Of a stretch of DNA of 57,612 nt, positions 27,728 to 36,696 are shown piece by piece. The notes under the pieces were generated by a model that did not search any database, was not told the DNA's origin, and was given only the letters and a program-made list of their open reading frames with translations. The stretch lies in the NCBI GenBank assembly GCA_029260765.1, contig JAJDCP010000061.1:1-57612 (forward strand), written 5' to 3'. This DNA is from Planctomycetota bacterium (GTDB lineage: Bacteria; Planctomycetota; J058; JAJDCP01). Numbering within the stretch: position 1 is the first letter of the stretch; each line of letters opens with the position of its first letter. Both the position numbers and the translations under genes were made by a program.

Positions 27728-30700
27728 CTATTCCTGCCACTGGCGGACGCGCTCCATCGCCCACTGCACCTCCGCTGTCCCGCGCTTACCATGCTGGACG
27801 GCGAGGCCGTAGTGGTGCTGGGCCTGCTCACGCTCAGCGCGGAAATCATGGCGCGCCCCGAGCAGGCTGTGGACGCGCGCCAGCATGTCGCCGGTCGGCT
27901 GCTCTGCCAGCATCTCGAGTAGCTGAGGCTCGCTGAGTTGTTCGAGCATCAGCCGGGCGATGCTGCTGTCGAGTCCTTCCTCGACAGCAGCCAGGGCTTC
28001 GAGCTGGGGGCTGGGAGTCCCCAGGGCTGCCAGGAACAAGACACTGAAGTGGGACGCGTCTCCCTCAAGCGCACCTGCCAGCGTTTCCTGCGCCTCCTGC
28101 AGCTTCCCCAGGTGCGCAAAACACAGCCCCCTCCGCACTCCAAGCAGGTCGCCCGGAGCTGCACGATCTTCGACACGCGCATAGCTGGCCAGGGCTTCCT
28201 CGTAGCCGCCGGTCAGCCGCTGCACATCTCCGAGCTCCAGGACAGCGCTCTTCTCTGCCTGGTCATAGCTCTCGCCGTGCACGAGGCTTGCCAGCTCTTC
28301 GAGCACGAAGGCCCGGGCTTCGAAGAAGGGCCGGGAACCGGCCAGCGCCCCAGCTCCATAGCGTGTATGCGCCAGGCCCTTGAGCTGGCTCTCGAGGAAC
28401 TGCCGGCTTGCCAGCGCGTCCGGAGCCGAACAGCGCAGCTCTTCTGCCAATGCCAGCAACTCAGTGTCGACGTCGCTGCCAGCAGGCAGCTGGGCGAGCG
28501 ACTTCATGGCGACCTTCAGGGCATAGGAGAAGTCTGCGGCCGCGTACTGGCTGCGCGGGTGCAGCCGCAGATAATCGCGGCAACGTTCGACCGCCTCGCG
28601 GAAGACCTCGCGCACCGTCTCCGCCTGACCTGCCTGATCAAGCAGCGCCCCGAGGCGCAGCAGGTTGGCCACCGCGTTGTGGTGGAAGACGTCGCGCTCA
28701 GGCCCGCGGTCGAGCAGCAGCCGACGCAAGGAGACCGCCTCGACATAACCTGCCAGGGCCGCATCCAGCGCCGAACGGCTGGCATCGAGCTCAGCCTTGC
28801 GCTCGATACTGTATGCCAGCATCTCGAGAGCCAACAGGTTCTCGGGCTGACGCGCCTGCAGCACCCGCGCGCGCTCGAGTGCTTCGCCACGCAACGCGGC
28901 AAAGCCCTCGAGATCCCCCCGGTCCCAGTTCAGCAAGGCCAACTCGTGCAAGGCCCGGATCAACTCGAGCGGGTGGTGCACACTGGAAGCATCGAGACTG
29001 GCCAGCTCCCGCCGCAGCTCGACGCTCTCACGCAGCATCACCTCCGCGGTGTCCAGCTCTCCAGCCGCCCGCCGCACGCTGCCCGTGCGCAGCAGCAGAG
29101 CCGCCAGAGCATTCCGTGCGTGGGCGTTGCTCGCATCGAGCTCGGCCAACTCTCGCCGCGCCCGCAGGGCACGGCCGAACAGCTCGAGCGCGGGCGCGGG
29201 GTCATCACGCAGCCAATGCAACTGCGCCAGGCTCGCCAGAGTCGAGGCCATGTGCTGCTTCTCATGGACATTGCCGGGATCGAGCCGCAGCAGCTGCGCG
29301 TGGATGTCGAGGCTCTGCTCGTACAGCTCGCGGGCGTGCTCAAGCGAGCCCCGCTGCAGCCAGTGCGCCGCCAGAGCATCGAGCGCCTTGGACACGTCGT
29401 GACGCAGCAGAGGGTTGCCCGGGGCTCTCGCGAGCAACGCGCGCGCAACCGCCAGCCCCTCCTCGTAGGCAGCGCGTGCGTCGGCCCAGGCCTCACGCGA
29501 TTGGTTGAGCTGTCCCACCCGAAGCAGCGCTTTGCTCAGGTCGCGCAGGGCGGTGGGATCTCCCTGATGGTCATGCACCAGAGACCTGGCCAGCCCGGCA
29601 GCCTCCTCGAAACATGCGACCATCGCCGGGCGATCACCCTGCTCGGCGAGCACCTCTCCGAAGCTCAGCAGGGCCGACACCAGGTCGCGCCGCGTGGCGT
29701 AGCCTTGGGGCTGCGCCCGATAGAGCGCCCGCATCAGCTCCAACCCCGCCTCACAGGAAGAATGTGCGGCTTGTAGCTGCCCCTGGGCGCGGTAGATCGA
29801 GGCCAGCCGCAACTGCACCAGCGCGTTGTCGCGGCGGACAGCCTCCCCTTCGGGCCCCTGCAGCCCGGCGAAGGTCTCTGCGGCCGCCTGGTATTCCACC
29901 AAAGCCCCATCGAGGTCGCCGTCTAGCTCGTAGAGCAAGTCTCCGATCCGTAGCCGCGCCATCGCCGACGCCTGGGAGACCCGTTCTTCGTCGACATTGG
30001 CGTCGCGCAGCTCTCGCCAGCTGACCAGCGCCAGCTGCAAGATCTCCTTCGCCGTGCGGTGGGCATGGGCATCCGCCAGGTCGTCGAGCAGCCGCGACTG
30101 CACCTGATGCACCATCTGCTCCAGCGCCTTCTGGGCGATCTCGCCGCGTCGGTCTGCGAACCGGCGTTGCTCTTCGGCTTCCTGTCGTTGGGCGTCCGCA
30201 GCTTCCTTCTCGTGCTGGATCTGGGCGTTGCTCTCGAGAATCGAAGCGTTCTGCGCCTCGATTCTCGTGTTTTTCTGGTCGAGCAGGTACAGGCCGATGC
30301 CGAGTCCCAGGAACAAGAGTAGCGAGGCCACCAGCAGTCCGAGCTTGAGACGCTCACGCCCGCGCTGTTCCCGCAACTCACTGCGCCGCGCAGCCAACAC
30401 CTCACCATGCAGATCGTCGAGGCTGTCGGGATTGGGGCCCGCCGTGGGGACTCCCGGAAACAGGGCGTGCAGCCGTGTCAGCTGCGCCTCGGCGAGCCCG
30501 AGATCTCCCAGGTCGAGGGCGGCACGCGCATAGGCCAGGCGCGCGCTGCGTTCACCGAGGTTGGCGGCCTGGTTTTCCTTCCAGAGACTGCGCGACTGCG
30601 CGAACCCCGCCACGCTCTGCGCAAAACCTTCATAGATGTCGTCGCGCAGCTCACGGGCATCCTCGCGAGCCGCCTGACTGCGCGAGACCTCAAGCCGGTC

Positions 30701-31684
30701 TTTGGCGATCCCGGCGATACGGGTGCTCTCCCAATGCTTCAGGTAGTTTTGAAGATCCTTCTGGAAGGCCCCAGCGTCGGGATGGCGCAGCTTCGGGTCG
30801 CGCGCCAGCGCCTTCTTGCACAGCCGGGCCAGCTCGGGCGGAACGCTGGCGTCGAAGCTCGGCGCATCGGTCTCCATCGCATGCCGCAGCGAATCGAGCA
30901 GCGACCCCGCCATGTGCGGCGGATGACCGGTCAGGATCTCGAAGAGCACCGCACCGAGCAGGTACACGTCTGTCCAGGGCCCAAGCTCACTGCCCCGGCC
31001 CATCGCCAACTCGGGAGCGATGTAGCAGGGCGTACCGAAGGGGCCCTTGATGCTCGACTTGTGGCGCACGCGGGGGTCGGCGTCCTGGCTGTCGGAGACA
31101 CTGACGGCCAACCCCCAGTCAAAGACCAGCACCTCACCGAACTCACCCAGCATGACATTGCCGGGCTTCAAGTCGTTGTGGATGAACTGCCTGCTGTGGG
31201 CGAAGGCGACGGCATTGCAGACCTGGTTCAAGGTCTCGAGCTGTGCCTGCAGATTGGCCCTTCCCTCCCGGAGCACCTGCTTCCAGCTCTTGCCGCCGAC
31301 CAGCTTCATCGCCAGGAAGATCTCCCCCCGCTCGTCGGAACCCAACGCATAGACAGGCACGATGTTGGGGTGTTCAAGCCTGCCGGTGATCACCGCTTCG
31401 GCCAGGAACGAGCGGCGGGCGTCAGGGATGTGGCGCTTCTCGCCGCGGATGCGTTTGAGGGCCACTTCCCGGCCCAGCCCCACCTGGCACGCCCGGAAGA
31501 CCTCCCCCATGCCCCCGCGCGCCAGCAGCTCCAGGGGCTCGAAGTCGATGACCTCGACGTCGAGCAGCGCGTCACCGCCATCGCCGAAGGGCCGGTAGCT
31601 CGCCTCGGCAGTCAGGCCTTCGAGCTGCACCTCGCGGCTGCCGAAGGTCGATTCCCAGAGCTCTTTGACCGCTTCGAAAGTCAT
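27728..31684 (-). CDS. Membrane Ser/Thr protein kinase with long TPR sensor (HND/DWG type)
   Basis: 1318 residues. Kinase domain about 48-310: LLARGGMGEVFRA, K77 in VALK, HNDLKPGNV (HND 169-171), DWG (189-191), GTPCYIAPELAMG and DVYLLGAVLFEILTG. Pre-membrane block FAQSVAGFAQSRSLWKEN, then helix LLVASLLLFLGLGIGLYLL near 455, a coiled coil (KNTRIEAQNASILESN) and TPR repeats through the end, several near-canonical (ALVEYQAAAETFAGL; AAYEEGLAVARALLARAPGN). ATG 31684 overlaps the stop of the methyltransferase gene (ATGA), so the two are translationally coupled. A cytoplasmic kinase with an external TPR sensor is the expected topology. Confidence 0.92.
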   Translation of the reverse strand: MTFEAVKELWESTFGSREVQLEGLTAEASYRPFGDGGDALLDVEVIDFEPLELLARGGMGEVFRACQVGLGREVALKRIRGEKRHIPDARRSFLAEAVITGRLEHPNIVPVYALGSDERGEIFLAMKLVGGKSWKQVLREGRANLQAQLETLNQVCNAVAFAHSRQFIHNDLKPGNVMLGEFGEVLVFDWGLAVSVSDSQDADPRVRHKSSIKGPFGTPCYIAPELAMGRGSELGPWTDVYLLGAVLFEILTGHPPHMAGSLLDSLRHAMETDAPSFDASVPPELARLCKKALARDPKLRHPDAGAFQKDLQNYLKHWESTRIAGIAKDRLEVSRSQAAREDARELRDDIYEGFAQSVAGFAQSRSLWKENQAANLGERSARLAYARAALDLGDLGLAEAQLTRLHALFPGVPTAGPNPDSLDDLHGEVLAARRSELREQRGRERLKLGLLVASLLLFLGLGIGLYLLDQKNTRIEAQNASILESNAQIQHEKEAADAQRQEAEEQRRFADRRGEIAQKALEQMVHQVQSRLLDDLADAHAHRTAKEILQLALVSWRELRDANVDEERVSQASAMARLRIGDLLYELDGDLDGALVEYQAAAETFAGLQGPEGEAVRRDNALVQLRLASIYRAQGQLQAAHSSCEAGLELMRALYRAQPQGYATRRDLVSALLSFGEVLAEQGDRPAMVACFEEAAGLARSLVHDHQGDPTALRDLSKALLRVGQLNQSREAWADARAAYEEGLAVARALLARAPGNPLLRHDVSKALDALAAHWLQRGSLEHARELYEQSLDIHAQLLRLDPGNVHEKQHMASTLASLAQLHWLRDDPAPALELFGRALRARRELAELDASNAHARNALAALLLRTGSVRRAAGELDTAEVMLRESVELRRELASLDASSVHHPLELIRALHELALLNWDRGDLEGFAALRGEALERARVLQARQPENLLALEMLAYSIERKAELDASRSALDAALAGYVEAVSLRRLLLDRGPERDVFHHNAVANLLRLGALLDQAGQAETVREVFREAVERCRDYLRLHPRSQYAAADFSYALKVAMKSLAQLPAGSDVDTELLALAEELRCSAPDALASRQFLESQLKGLAHTRYGAGALAGSRPFFEARAFVLEELASLVHGESYDQAEKSAVLELGDVQRLTGGYEEALASYARVEDRAAPGDLLGVRRGLCFAHLGKLQEAQETLAGALEGDASHFSVLFLAALGTPSPQLEALAAVEEGLDSSIARLMLEQLSEPQLLEMLAEQPTGDMLARVHSLLGARHDFRAEREQAQHHYGLAVQHGKRGTAEVQWAMERVRQWQE

Positions 31685-33279
31685 GACTTGCCTGAGGTCG
31701 CGCCGTTCTGTAGCTCAGCCAGCACCCGCAGGCGCCACTCGCGAGCATTGCCATAGCTCGGATCGGTCGCCAGCGCCTTTTCGAAGAACGCCAGAGCCTG
31801 GCTCAGCGCATCGAGCCGGTAGTAGCACATGCCCAGGTTGTTGTACGTCGAACGGTCCACGCCGAACAGGGTCAGCGAGCGCTCGTAGTGCCCTATGGCC
31901 AGGTGGTAGCGCCCCAAACGTTGAAGAATGCGGCCGATCGAGAAGGGCAGGTCGCGGTAACTCTCGAGCGGGAAGAAGTTCTCGTGCACCTTGTTGATGC
32001 ATCGCACGGTCTCGTTCTGCACCTCTTCCGCAGCGGCCTCAACCTGTTCACGGATCGGCGTTTCAAGCTCGAACAACGTGTCCGGATCCCAAGCTCCCAA
32101 TCGGATCAGCTTCAAGCACTGCTCGAGGCTGGGCGCAGGTTCTCGCTTGGCAAGATCGGTCTTGAGCACGAAATAGTCGACCGGACCGAAGCTCTCGAAA
32201 TGCTCGTGAAAAGCGAGGCAGGCCTGTGGAAACTGTTGGGGGGTGCCCCGGGCGATGAACGCGGACAGTTCGAGATTGCCGTTGCGGGCCGAGCTGTGCA
32301 AGGCGATGCCCCCACGCTGACGGAAGTAGCGGCCGATCGCGTGGTAGTTGACCGAGAAGGAGAAACTGCCATGTCGGACGAGATTGGGAGGCACCTTGCC
32401 CAACAGTTGCCAGGCGTGGTTGTAGCCCTTGTCGGCAGAGATCAGCAGGATCTGGTCCCCCGCCAGGCGCTGCAGATTCTCCAGACACTGGAAAGCACCG
32501 ATCGGAAAGCAGAAGGCCGTGTCACCCAGCTTCTCGCGGTACTCGTGCAGGATGCGGTTGAGCTCGGGCTGCGGATACAGGTCTGGCGCGGCCTCTTGAT
32601 GGCTGTATTCGAGCTGCAAGCGATCGATCACGGCCGGATCGAGCAGGTCGGGCTCTTCGGAGGCGCTGGTCGAGACACTGACCAGGCTCTGCTGCAGGCG
32701 TCCACTCTCGACCCGATAGATGTCCTGCGGCAGTGAGTCGAAGAAGTAGTTGGCGATCACGATCATCGGACCGCGCGGGGACTTCGGGGTGATGCGTTCG
32801 CCTGAGTCGAGCAGCTCGAGGCTCTCGCTGTCGACTGCAGAAAAACGCGCGAAGTCGAGCACACCCGCGGCAACCAGGGGTTTGAGGTACTCGTTCGCCT
32901 GCCAGTGCTCGATATTGGGCCGGGCCAGGTCGGTCATGACGTAGCGGAAGCACGGAGGGCTGACGGGGCTGTTGCGCTGCAGCTCGAGCAACTGCTTGAC
33001 GCAGTAATAGCCGAAACGTCCATGCCCCGCCCCCAACTCAACGATCAACACCGGCTGCGAACGATCCTTCGGGAGCGGGCCGGCGGTTCCCTGCTGCTGG
33101 CAGTCGAGCAGGAAGCGGAAGATCAAGCGCGCGTAGCTGCGCGCAATGAACGTATTGGTCGTGATCTTCGAGGGGACGATGCCGTTCTTCCAGGCGTCCG
33201 GCCCGACCTTGTCGTAGTAGGCCGCCTGCAACTTCCAGATCATCGAGCTCGAAAGGCGGATGTCCTTTTCCAGCAGCAC
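31681..33279 (-). CDS. MidA-like SAM-dependent methyltransferase with C-terminal TPR
   Basis: 532 residues from GTG 33279; an ATG at 33243 (MIWKLQAAYYDKVGPDAW) is also plausible. The core begins with PSKITTNTFIARSYA, then SAM motif I VLIVELGAGHGRFGYY, motif II-like FRYVMTDLARPNIEHW, and MIVIANYFFDSLPQDIYRV, all typical of a MidA/NDUFAF7-like methyltransferase group often seen with TPRs in cyanobacteria and planctomycetes. The C-terminal 100 residues form two to three TPRs (YHLAIGHYERSLTLFGVDRS; ALSQALAFFEKALATDPSYG). Target unknown; MidA relatives methylate arginine in proteins. Directly upstream of, and coupled to, the kinase gene, so it may modify that kinase or its partners. Confidence 0.8.
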   Translation of the reverse strand: MLLEKDIRLSSSMIWKLQAAYYDKVGPDAWKNGIVPSKITTNTFIARSYARLIFRFLLDCQQQGTAGPLPKDRSQPVLIVELGAGHGRFGYYCVKQLLELQRNSPVSPPCFRYVMTDLARPNIEHWQANEYLKPLVAAGVLDFARFSAVDSESLELLDSGERITPKSPRGPMIVIANYFFDSLPQDIYRVESGRLQQSLVSVSTSASEEPDLLDPAVIDRLQLEYSHQEAAPDLYPQPELNRILHEYREKLGDTAFCFPIGAFQCLENLQRLAGDQILLISADKGYNHAWQLLGKVPPNLVRHGSFSFSVNYHAIGRYFRQRGGIALHSSARNGNLELSAFIARGTPQQFPQACLAFHEHFESFGPVDYFVLKTDLAKREPAPSLEQCLKLIRLGAWDPDTLFELETPIREQVEAAAEEVQNETVRCINKVHENFFPLESYRDLPFSIGRILQRLGRYHLAIGHYERSLTLFGVDRSTYNNLGMCYYRLDALSQALAFFEKALATDPSYGNAREWRLRVLAELQNGATSGKS

Positions 33280-33458
33280 GCGGGTTCAACCTCTTCCCGG
33301 CACGGCCAGGATCTCGCATGGGGAGTCTGTTAAGGTAACTGTTGGCGCGCCCAGATGGAAATCCAGGCACGCTAGGCGTGGACCCGGGCGGGCTGGGGGC
33401 CGGTGTTCAGATTCCCAACGCGGTCTTGTGGTATCGGTAGAATGAGGAAGGGGGAGTG

Positions 33459-34220
33459 ATGACCGAGTTGCAGTTCTTCGACGGCCTGCTCGGCTTCTGG
33501 TTCATCATGGCGGCCGTGGCCTTCGTCAGCCTGTTCTGGCTGCCGGCGCCTTACGGACGCATGAAACGCGCCGGTTGGGGCCCCGAGTTGCCCGCGCGCT
33601 GGGGTTGGATAGGTATGGAGCTGCCGGCGGTGGTCGTGCCCCTGGTGTGTTTCGGACTGAGCGCCCGCATGGATCACCTGGTGGTGGGAATCCTGCTCGG
33701 CATGTGGCTGCTGCACTACCTGCAGCGGACCTTCGTCTATCCGTTCCGCATGCGCATGAGCGGAAAGACCATGCCCTTTCTGGTGGCCGCCCTCGCCTTC
33801 TTCACCAACATCGGCATCAACTACCTCAACGCCCGTTGGCTGTATACGCTGGGGCCGGAATACAGCTCGGCCTGGCTGCTCGATCCGCGTTTCCTGATCG
33901 GGGTCACGCTCTTCCTGTTCGGATTCGTGCTCAACCTGCACTCCGACCACATTCTGGCAAACCTGCGCAAGCCCGGAGAGACGGGCTACAAGGTGCCCCG
34001 GGGCGGACTCTACCGCTGGATCTCCTGCCCCAACTACGCCGGCGAGCTGCTCGAGTGGACGGGCTGGGCACTTGCCTGCTGGTCGTTGCCTGCGCTGGCC
34101 TTCGCGGTCTGGTCGGCGGCGAACCTGGTGCCGCGCGCCCGAGAGAATCACCGCTGGTACCAACGCAGCTTTGACGACTACCCTGCGGGGCGCAAGGCTT
34201 TGATTCCTGGAGTCTGGTAG
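33459..34220 (+). CDS. Steroid 5-alpha-reductase / DUF1295-like membrane protein
   Basis: 253 residues with about six hydrophobic segments (first FFDGLLGFWFIMAAVAFVSL). The C-terminal part carries the family signature: GGLYRWISCPNYAGELLEWT, then PRARENHRWYQRSFDDYP and GRKALIPGVW, which resembles the NADPH-binding end of steroid 5-alpha-reductases and isoprenylcysteine methyltransferase relatives. Such proteins reduce an enone double bond in a lipid or steroid-like substrate; the bacterial substrate here is unknown. ATG 33459 follows GGAAGGGGGAGTG; a GTG just before it is also in frame. Followed 52 bp later by the Usp gene. Confidence 0.8.
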   Translation: MTELQFFDGLLGFWFIMAAVAFVSLFWLPAPYGRMKRAGWGPELPARWGWIGMELPAVVVPLVCFGLSARMDHLVVGILLGMWLLHYLQRTFVYPFRMRMSGKTMPFLVAALAFFTNIGINYLNARWLYTLGPEYSSAWLLDPRFLIGVTLFLFGFVLNLHSDHILANLRKPGETGYKVPRGGLYRWISCPNYAGELLEWTGWALACWSLPALAFAVWSAANLVPRARENHRWYQRSFDDYPAGRKALIPGVW

Positions 34221-34272
34221 CGCGGCGGGTATCATCATAACGCGGCGCGCTACGGACGAAGGGAGCCCATCG

Positions 34273-35076
34273 ATGCAGATCCAACACATCCTGGCACCGA
34301 CCGACTATTCCGTTTTCTCTGGACGCGCTATCCGCGTCGCCGGGCAGTTGGCGAAGAGGATGGGCGCGCATTTGAGCGTGATCCACATCCCTGAGGACGA
34401 GACACCCGACCAGAAGAAGCTCGAGAAGTTCGTCGCCATGTGGACCCGCCCGGAGGTCCAACTCGAACAGGTCTCCGCGATCGGTAGCGCGGCACAGGCT
34501 GTCGCCGAATGGTGCGCAGAGTTCAAGGTCGATATGGTTGTGTGCGGGTCGCACGGCAAGACCGGCTGGGGTCGCGTCCTGCTTGGCAGTTTCTCGGAGA
34601 AGCTCATCCAGCTGGGCCCTTGTCCGGTCTTCGTGCTCCGCTCACAAGCCGATGACCTGGCACCAGATCAGATCTTCCTGGCCACCGACCTGTCCCCGGC
34701 ATCCGAATCTGCGCGACACTGGGCGGTGCAGCTGGCCGTGCTCTTCGGAGTCCCGCTTGCCTTGCTGCATGTCCTTCCCCAGGCGGCATTGCGGGTCGAA
34801 GAAAGCCTACGGCTCGAAAAGGAGCAGCGCGCGGCCCAAGAACGGGCCGAGGCCCTGGTTCTCGAGGGCCTGGGCGAATGCATCCCGATCCAGCCCCACA
34901 TCCTGATCGGACGCCCCGCCAGCCAGATCTGCGCCCAGGCCGAAGGCAGGGAGCAGGCGCTGATCGTGACCGGAACCAGCAGCGAGCGGCAGACCCGGGG
35001 CTTCCTCGGCAGCGTGGCCCTCGAAGTCTGCACTTCGGCGCCCTGCTCGGTGTTGGTGGTGCCCTCGGGCAGCTGA
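34273..35076 (+). CDS. Tandem universal stress protein (UspA x2)
   Basis: 267 residues with two Usp domains. Domain 1 (1-140): QHILAPTDYSVFSGRAIRVA, then VVCGSHGKTGWGRVLLGSFS and CPVFVLRS; the G-x2-G-x9-G[ST] ATP-binding loop is visible. Domain 2 (about 150-267): IFLATDLSPASESARHWAVQ and the end GTSSERQTRGFLGSVALEV, PCSVLVVPSG, where the phosphate loop is less canonical. Usp proteins bind ATP and act in stress survival. ATG 34273 has GAAGGGAG about 9 nt upstream. Converges with the hydrolase gene 22 bp away. Confidence 0.92.
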   Translation: MQIQHILAPTDYSVFSGRAIRVAGQLAKRMGAHLSVIHIPEDETPDQKKLEKFVAMWTRPEVQLEQVSAIGSAAQAVAEWCAEFKVDMVVCGSHGKTGWGRVLLGSFSEKLIQLGPCPVFVLRSQADDLAPDQIFLATDLSPASESARHWAVQLAVLFGVPLALLHVLPQAALRVEESLRLEKEQRAAQERAEALVLEGLGECIPIQPHILIGRPASQICAQAEGREQALIVTGTSSERQTRGFLGSVALEVCTSAPCSVLVVPSGS

Positions 35077-35098
35077 GCGACGGGGCTCGGCCAAGCGC

Positions 35099-36115
35099 TC
35101 AACGCCGGGCGAAACGCTCGATTTCGGCCAACACCTCTCCGGCCCGGATCGCAAGCATCGCGTGCTCGCCGGTGTACCAGAAGATGCGCGTATAGCCACC
35201 GATGGCGCCCTCGAGGGCCTCGGTGCAGTCGCGCGGGATGATCTCATCCTCGCTGACGTTGAACATGCAGACCGGCCCGGTGATGCGGTGGGCCCAGCTC
35301 AGCGGCTCGGCGGGAGCGATCAGGCCACGCACCGCCGCCTCGTCCAGTCCGCGCTGCTGCAGGCTGGCGGCGATACCCCGGGTCTCTCGCGAGCCGTTGA
35401 AGACCACCCGGGCGAGGTTTCCGCCGGCCAACACCAGCGCGTGGCTGTCGAAACCGGGATCCATGCCCGCTGCCACGGTGCCAACGATGGCTCCGAGCGA
35501 GATTCCCAACATGCCCACGTGCTCGCCATCGATCTCCGGCCGGTTGTGCAGCCAGTCGCGGCAAGCGTGGATATCCAACGCCGCCTGCGCCGCCATCGGC
35601 TCGAGGATCTCGAACGCGTCGGGCAGATCGAACCCGGGCGCGCGACGAGGACCGTAGTGGGGCAGGTACATCATCATCACCGCCGTGCCCCGTGCCGCCA
35701 GGAAATCGGCCAGGAACAGCTCGAAAGTCTGCTCGTCCTGCAAGTGGTGCAGCATCAGCAGCACAGGCACCGGTTGATCGCTCTCGGGCCAGTAGTAGCG
35801 AGCATGGACGGTAGCGTTGGGATCGTCCGCGGGCAGCCCTTCGGACAGGCTGGGAAAGCGAAGATCCAGAGCGCGCACATGCAGCGCTCCCGCCTCTGTC
35901 GGCTCGCTGAAATACGGCACTCCCTGGGGATAGCGCGCGCGCGCATTCTCGAGCGGCAGCGCGAACTGCTCACGGTGGAAGGTGCGCACCGCCGGGGAGA
36001 GACGCGCGTCGTTCGCTGCCGCCGGACCGGCCGGGCCAGAGAGCGGGAAATGCCCACTGGCTTCCTGCCCAAAGGCCGTCAGCCCCAGGCACATTACGAG
36101 GATCATCGAGCGCAT
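35099..36115 (-). CDS. Exported alpha/beta hydrolase (dienelactone hydrolase-like)
   Basis: 338 residues; ATG 36115 follows AGGAGG at a good distance. MRSMILVMCLGLTAFGQEAS looks like a signal peptide, so the enzyme is probably periplasmic or surface-located. The hydrolase fold shows VPVLLMLHHLQDE (oxyanion region), MMMYLPHYGPR, a helix DIHACRDWLHN, and the nucleophile elbow GMLGISLGAIVG with Ser in GxSxG. Near the end CMFNVSEDEIIPR and YTGEHAMLAI supply likely acid Asp/Glu and catalytic His. Substrate unknown (ester or lactone). Downstream gene on this strand: none; it follows the TerB-like gene by 26 bp and may be co-transcribed. Confidence 0.82.
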   Translation of the reverse strand: MRSMILVMCLGLTAFGQEASGHFPLSGPAGPAAANDARLSPAVRTFHREQFALPLENARARYPQGVPYFSEPTEAGALHVRALDLRFPSLSEGLPADDPNATVHARYYWPESDQPVPVLLMLHHLQDEQTFELFLADFLAARGTAVMMMYLPHYGPRRAPGFDLPDAFEILEPMAAQAALDIHACRDWLHNRPEIDGEHVGMLGISLGAIVGTVAAGMDPGFDSHALVLAGGNLARVVFNGSRETRGIAASLQQRGLDEAAVRGLIAPAEPLSWAHRITGPVCMFNVSEDEIIPRDCTEALEGAIGGYTRIFWYTGEHAMLAIRAGEVLAEIERFARR

Positions 36116-36141
36116 CTCTGGCCTCCTGCTGCTTGTGTTTC

Positions 36142-36525
36142 TCAGCTGCCCAGCACTCCCCAGGAGCGCTTGCACTCATCGATCAGGTCCCACTCGCCAT
36201 CGACGATCATGCCGTCGGCCTGGGCCAGGGAGAACAGGTCTCCCAAAGCTTGCGAGAGCTCTTCACTCGACAGTCTTTGTCCCAACCGTTGGATGGTCAG
36301 ACGCACGGGTGCGTTCGAGCCGCTACGGCGGTCTTCGATGTAGCTCTTGGCGACGCTGTTGATCAGGGCGACCGCGGCCTTCTTGGAGAGCATCGAGTCG
36401 AGCCCCATCACCTTCTGCACCAGGACCGACTTCTCCTCTTTGGCGAAGTCTTGATCGGCCCCATAACAGAGCGCGAGGTAGAGGTAGGTCAGTTGTTCGA
36501 CCTTGCCCCAGCTTTCTTCGGGCAT
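36142..36525 (-). CDS. TerB-like (tellurite resistance B fold) protein
   Basis: 127 residues, all helical. ATG 36525 has AAGGAG 9 nt upstream; the frame extends to 36555. N-terminal LTYLYLALCYGADQDFAKEE and C-terminal LFSLAQADGMIVDGEWDLID are the two halves of a TerB-like bundle, whose acidic ADG...E pattern usually binds a metal ion. Family members occur in tellurite/phage/stress loci; a specific role here cannot be read from the sequence. It lies 26 bp upstream of the exported hydrolase and is divergent from a giant kinase gene. Confidence 0.65.
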   Translation of the reverse strand: MPEESWGKVEQLTYLYLALCYGADQDFAKEEKSVLVQKVMGLDSMLSKKAAVALINSVAKSYIEDRRSGSNAPVRLTIQRLGQRLSSEELSQALGDLFSLAQADGMIVDGEWDLIDECKRSWGVLGS

Positions 36526-36696
36526 GGCGGGCTCCTTCGATGTGTGTGTTGCCATAGTAGTCGCGCGGACGGGGAATTTTCACGGAATTTGTCTGGCGGG
36601 TGCTGGCTGAGCCGTCCTCTGTCCATACGGAGCGCATCCGACCGCCAGCATTGGCCAAGACCCCGCGCTGCGTTTAGGATGCTCCTGGAGGCGCCG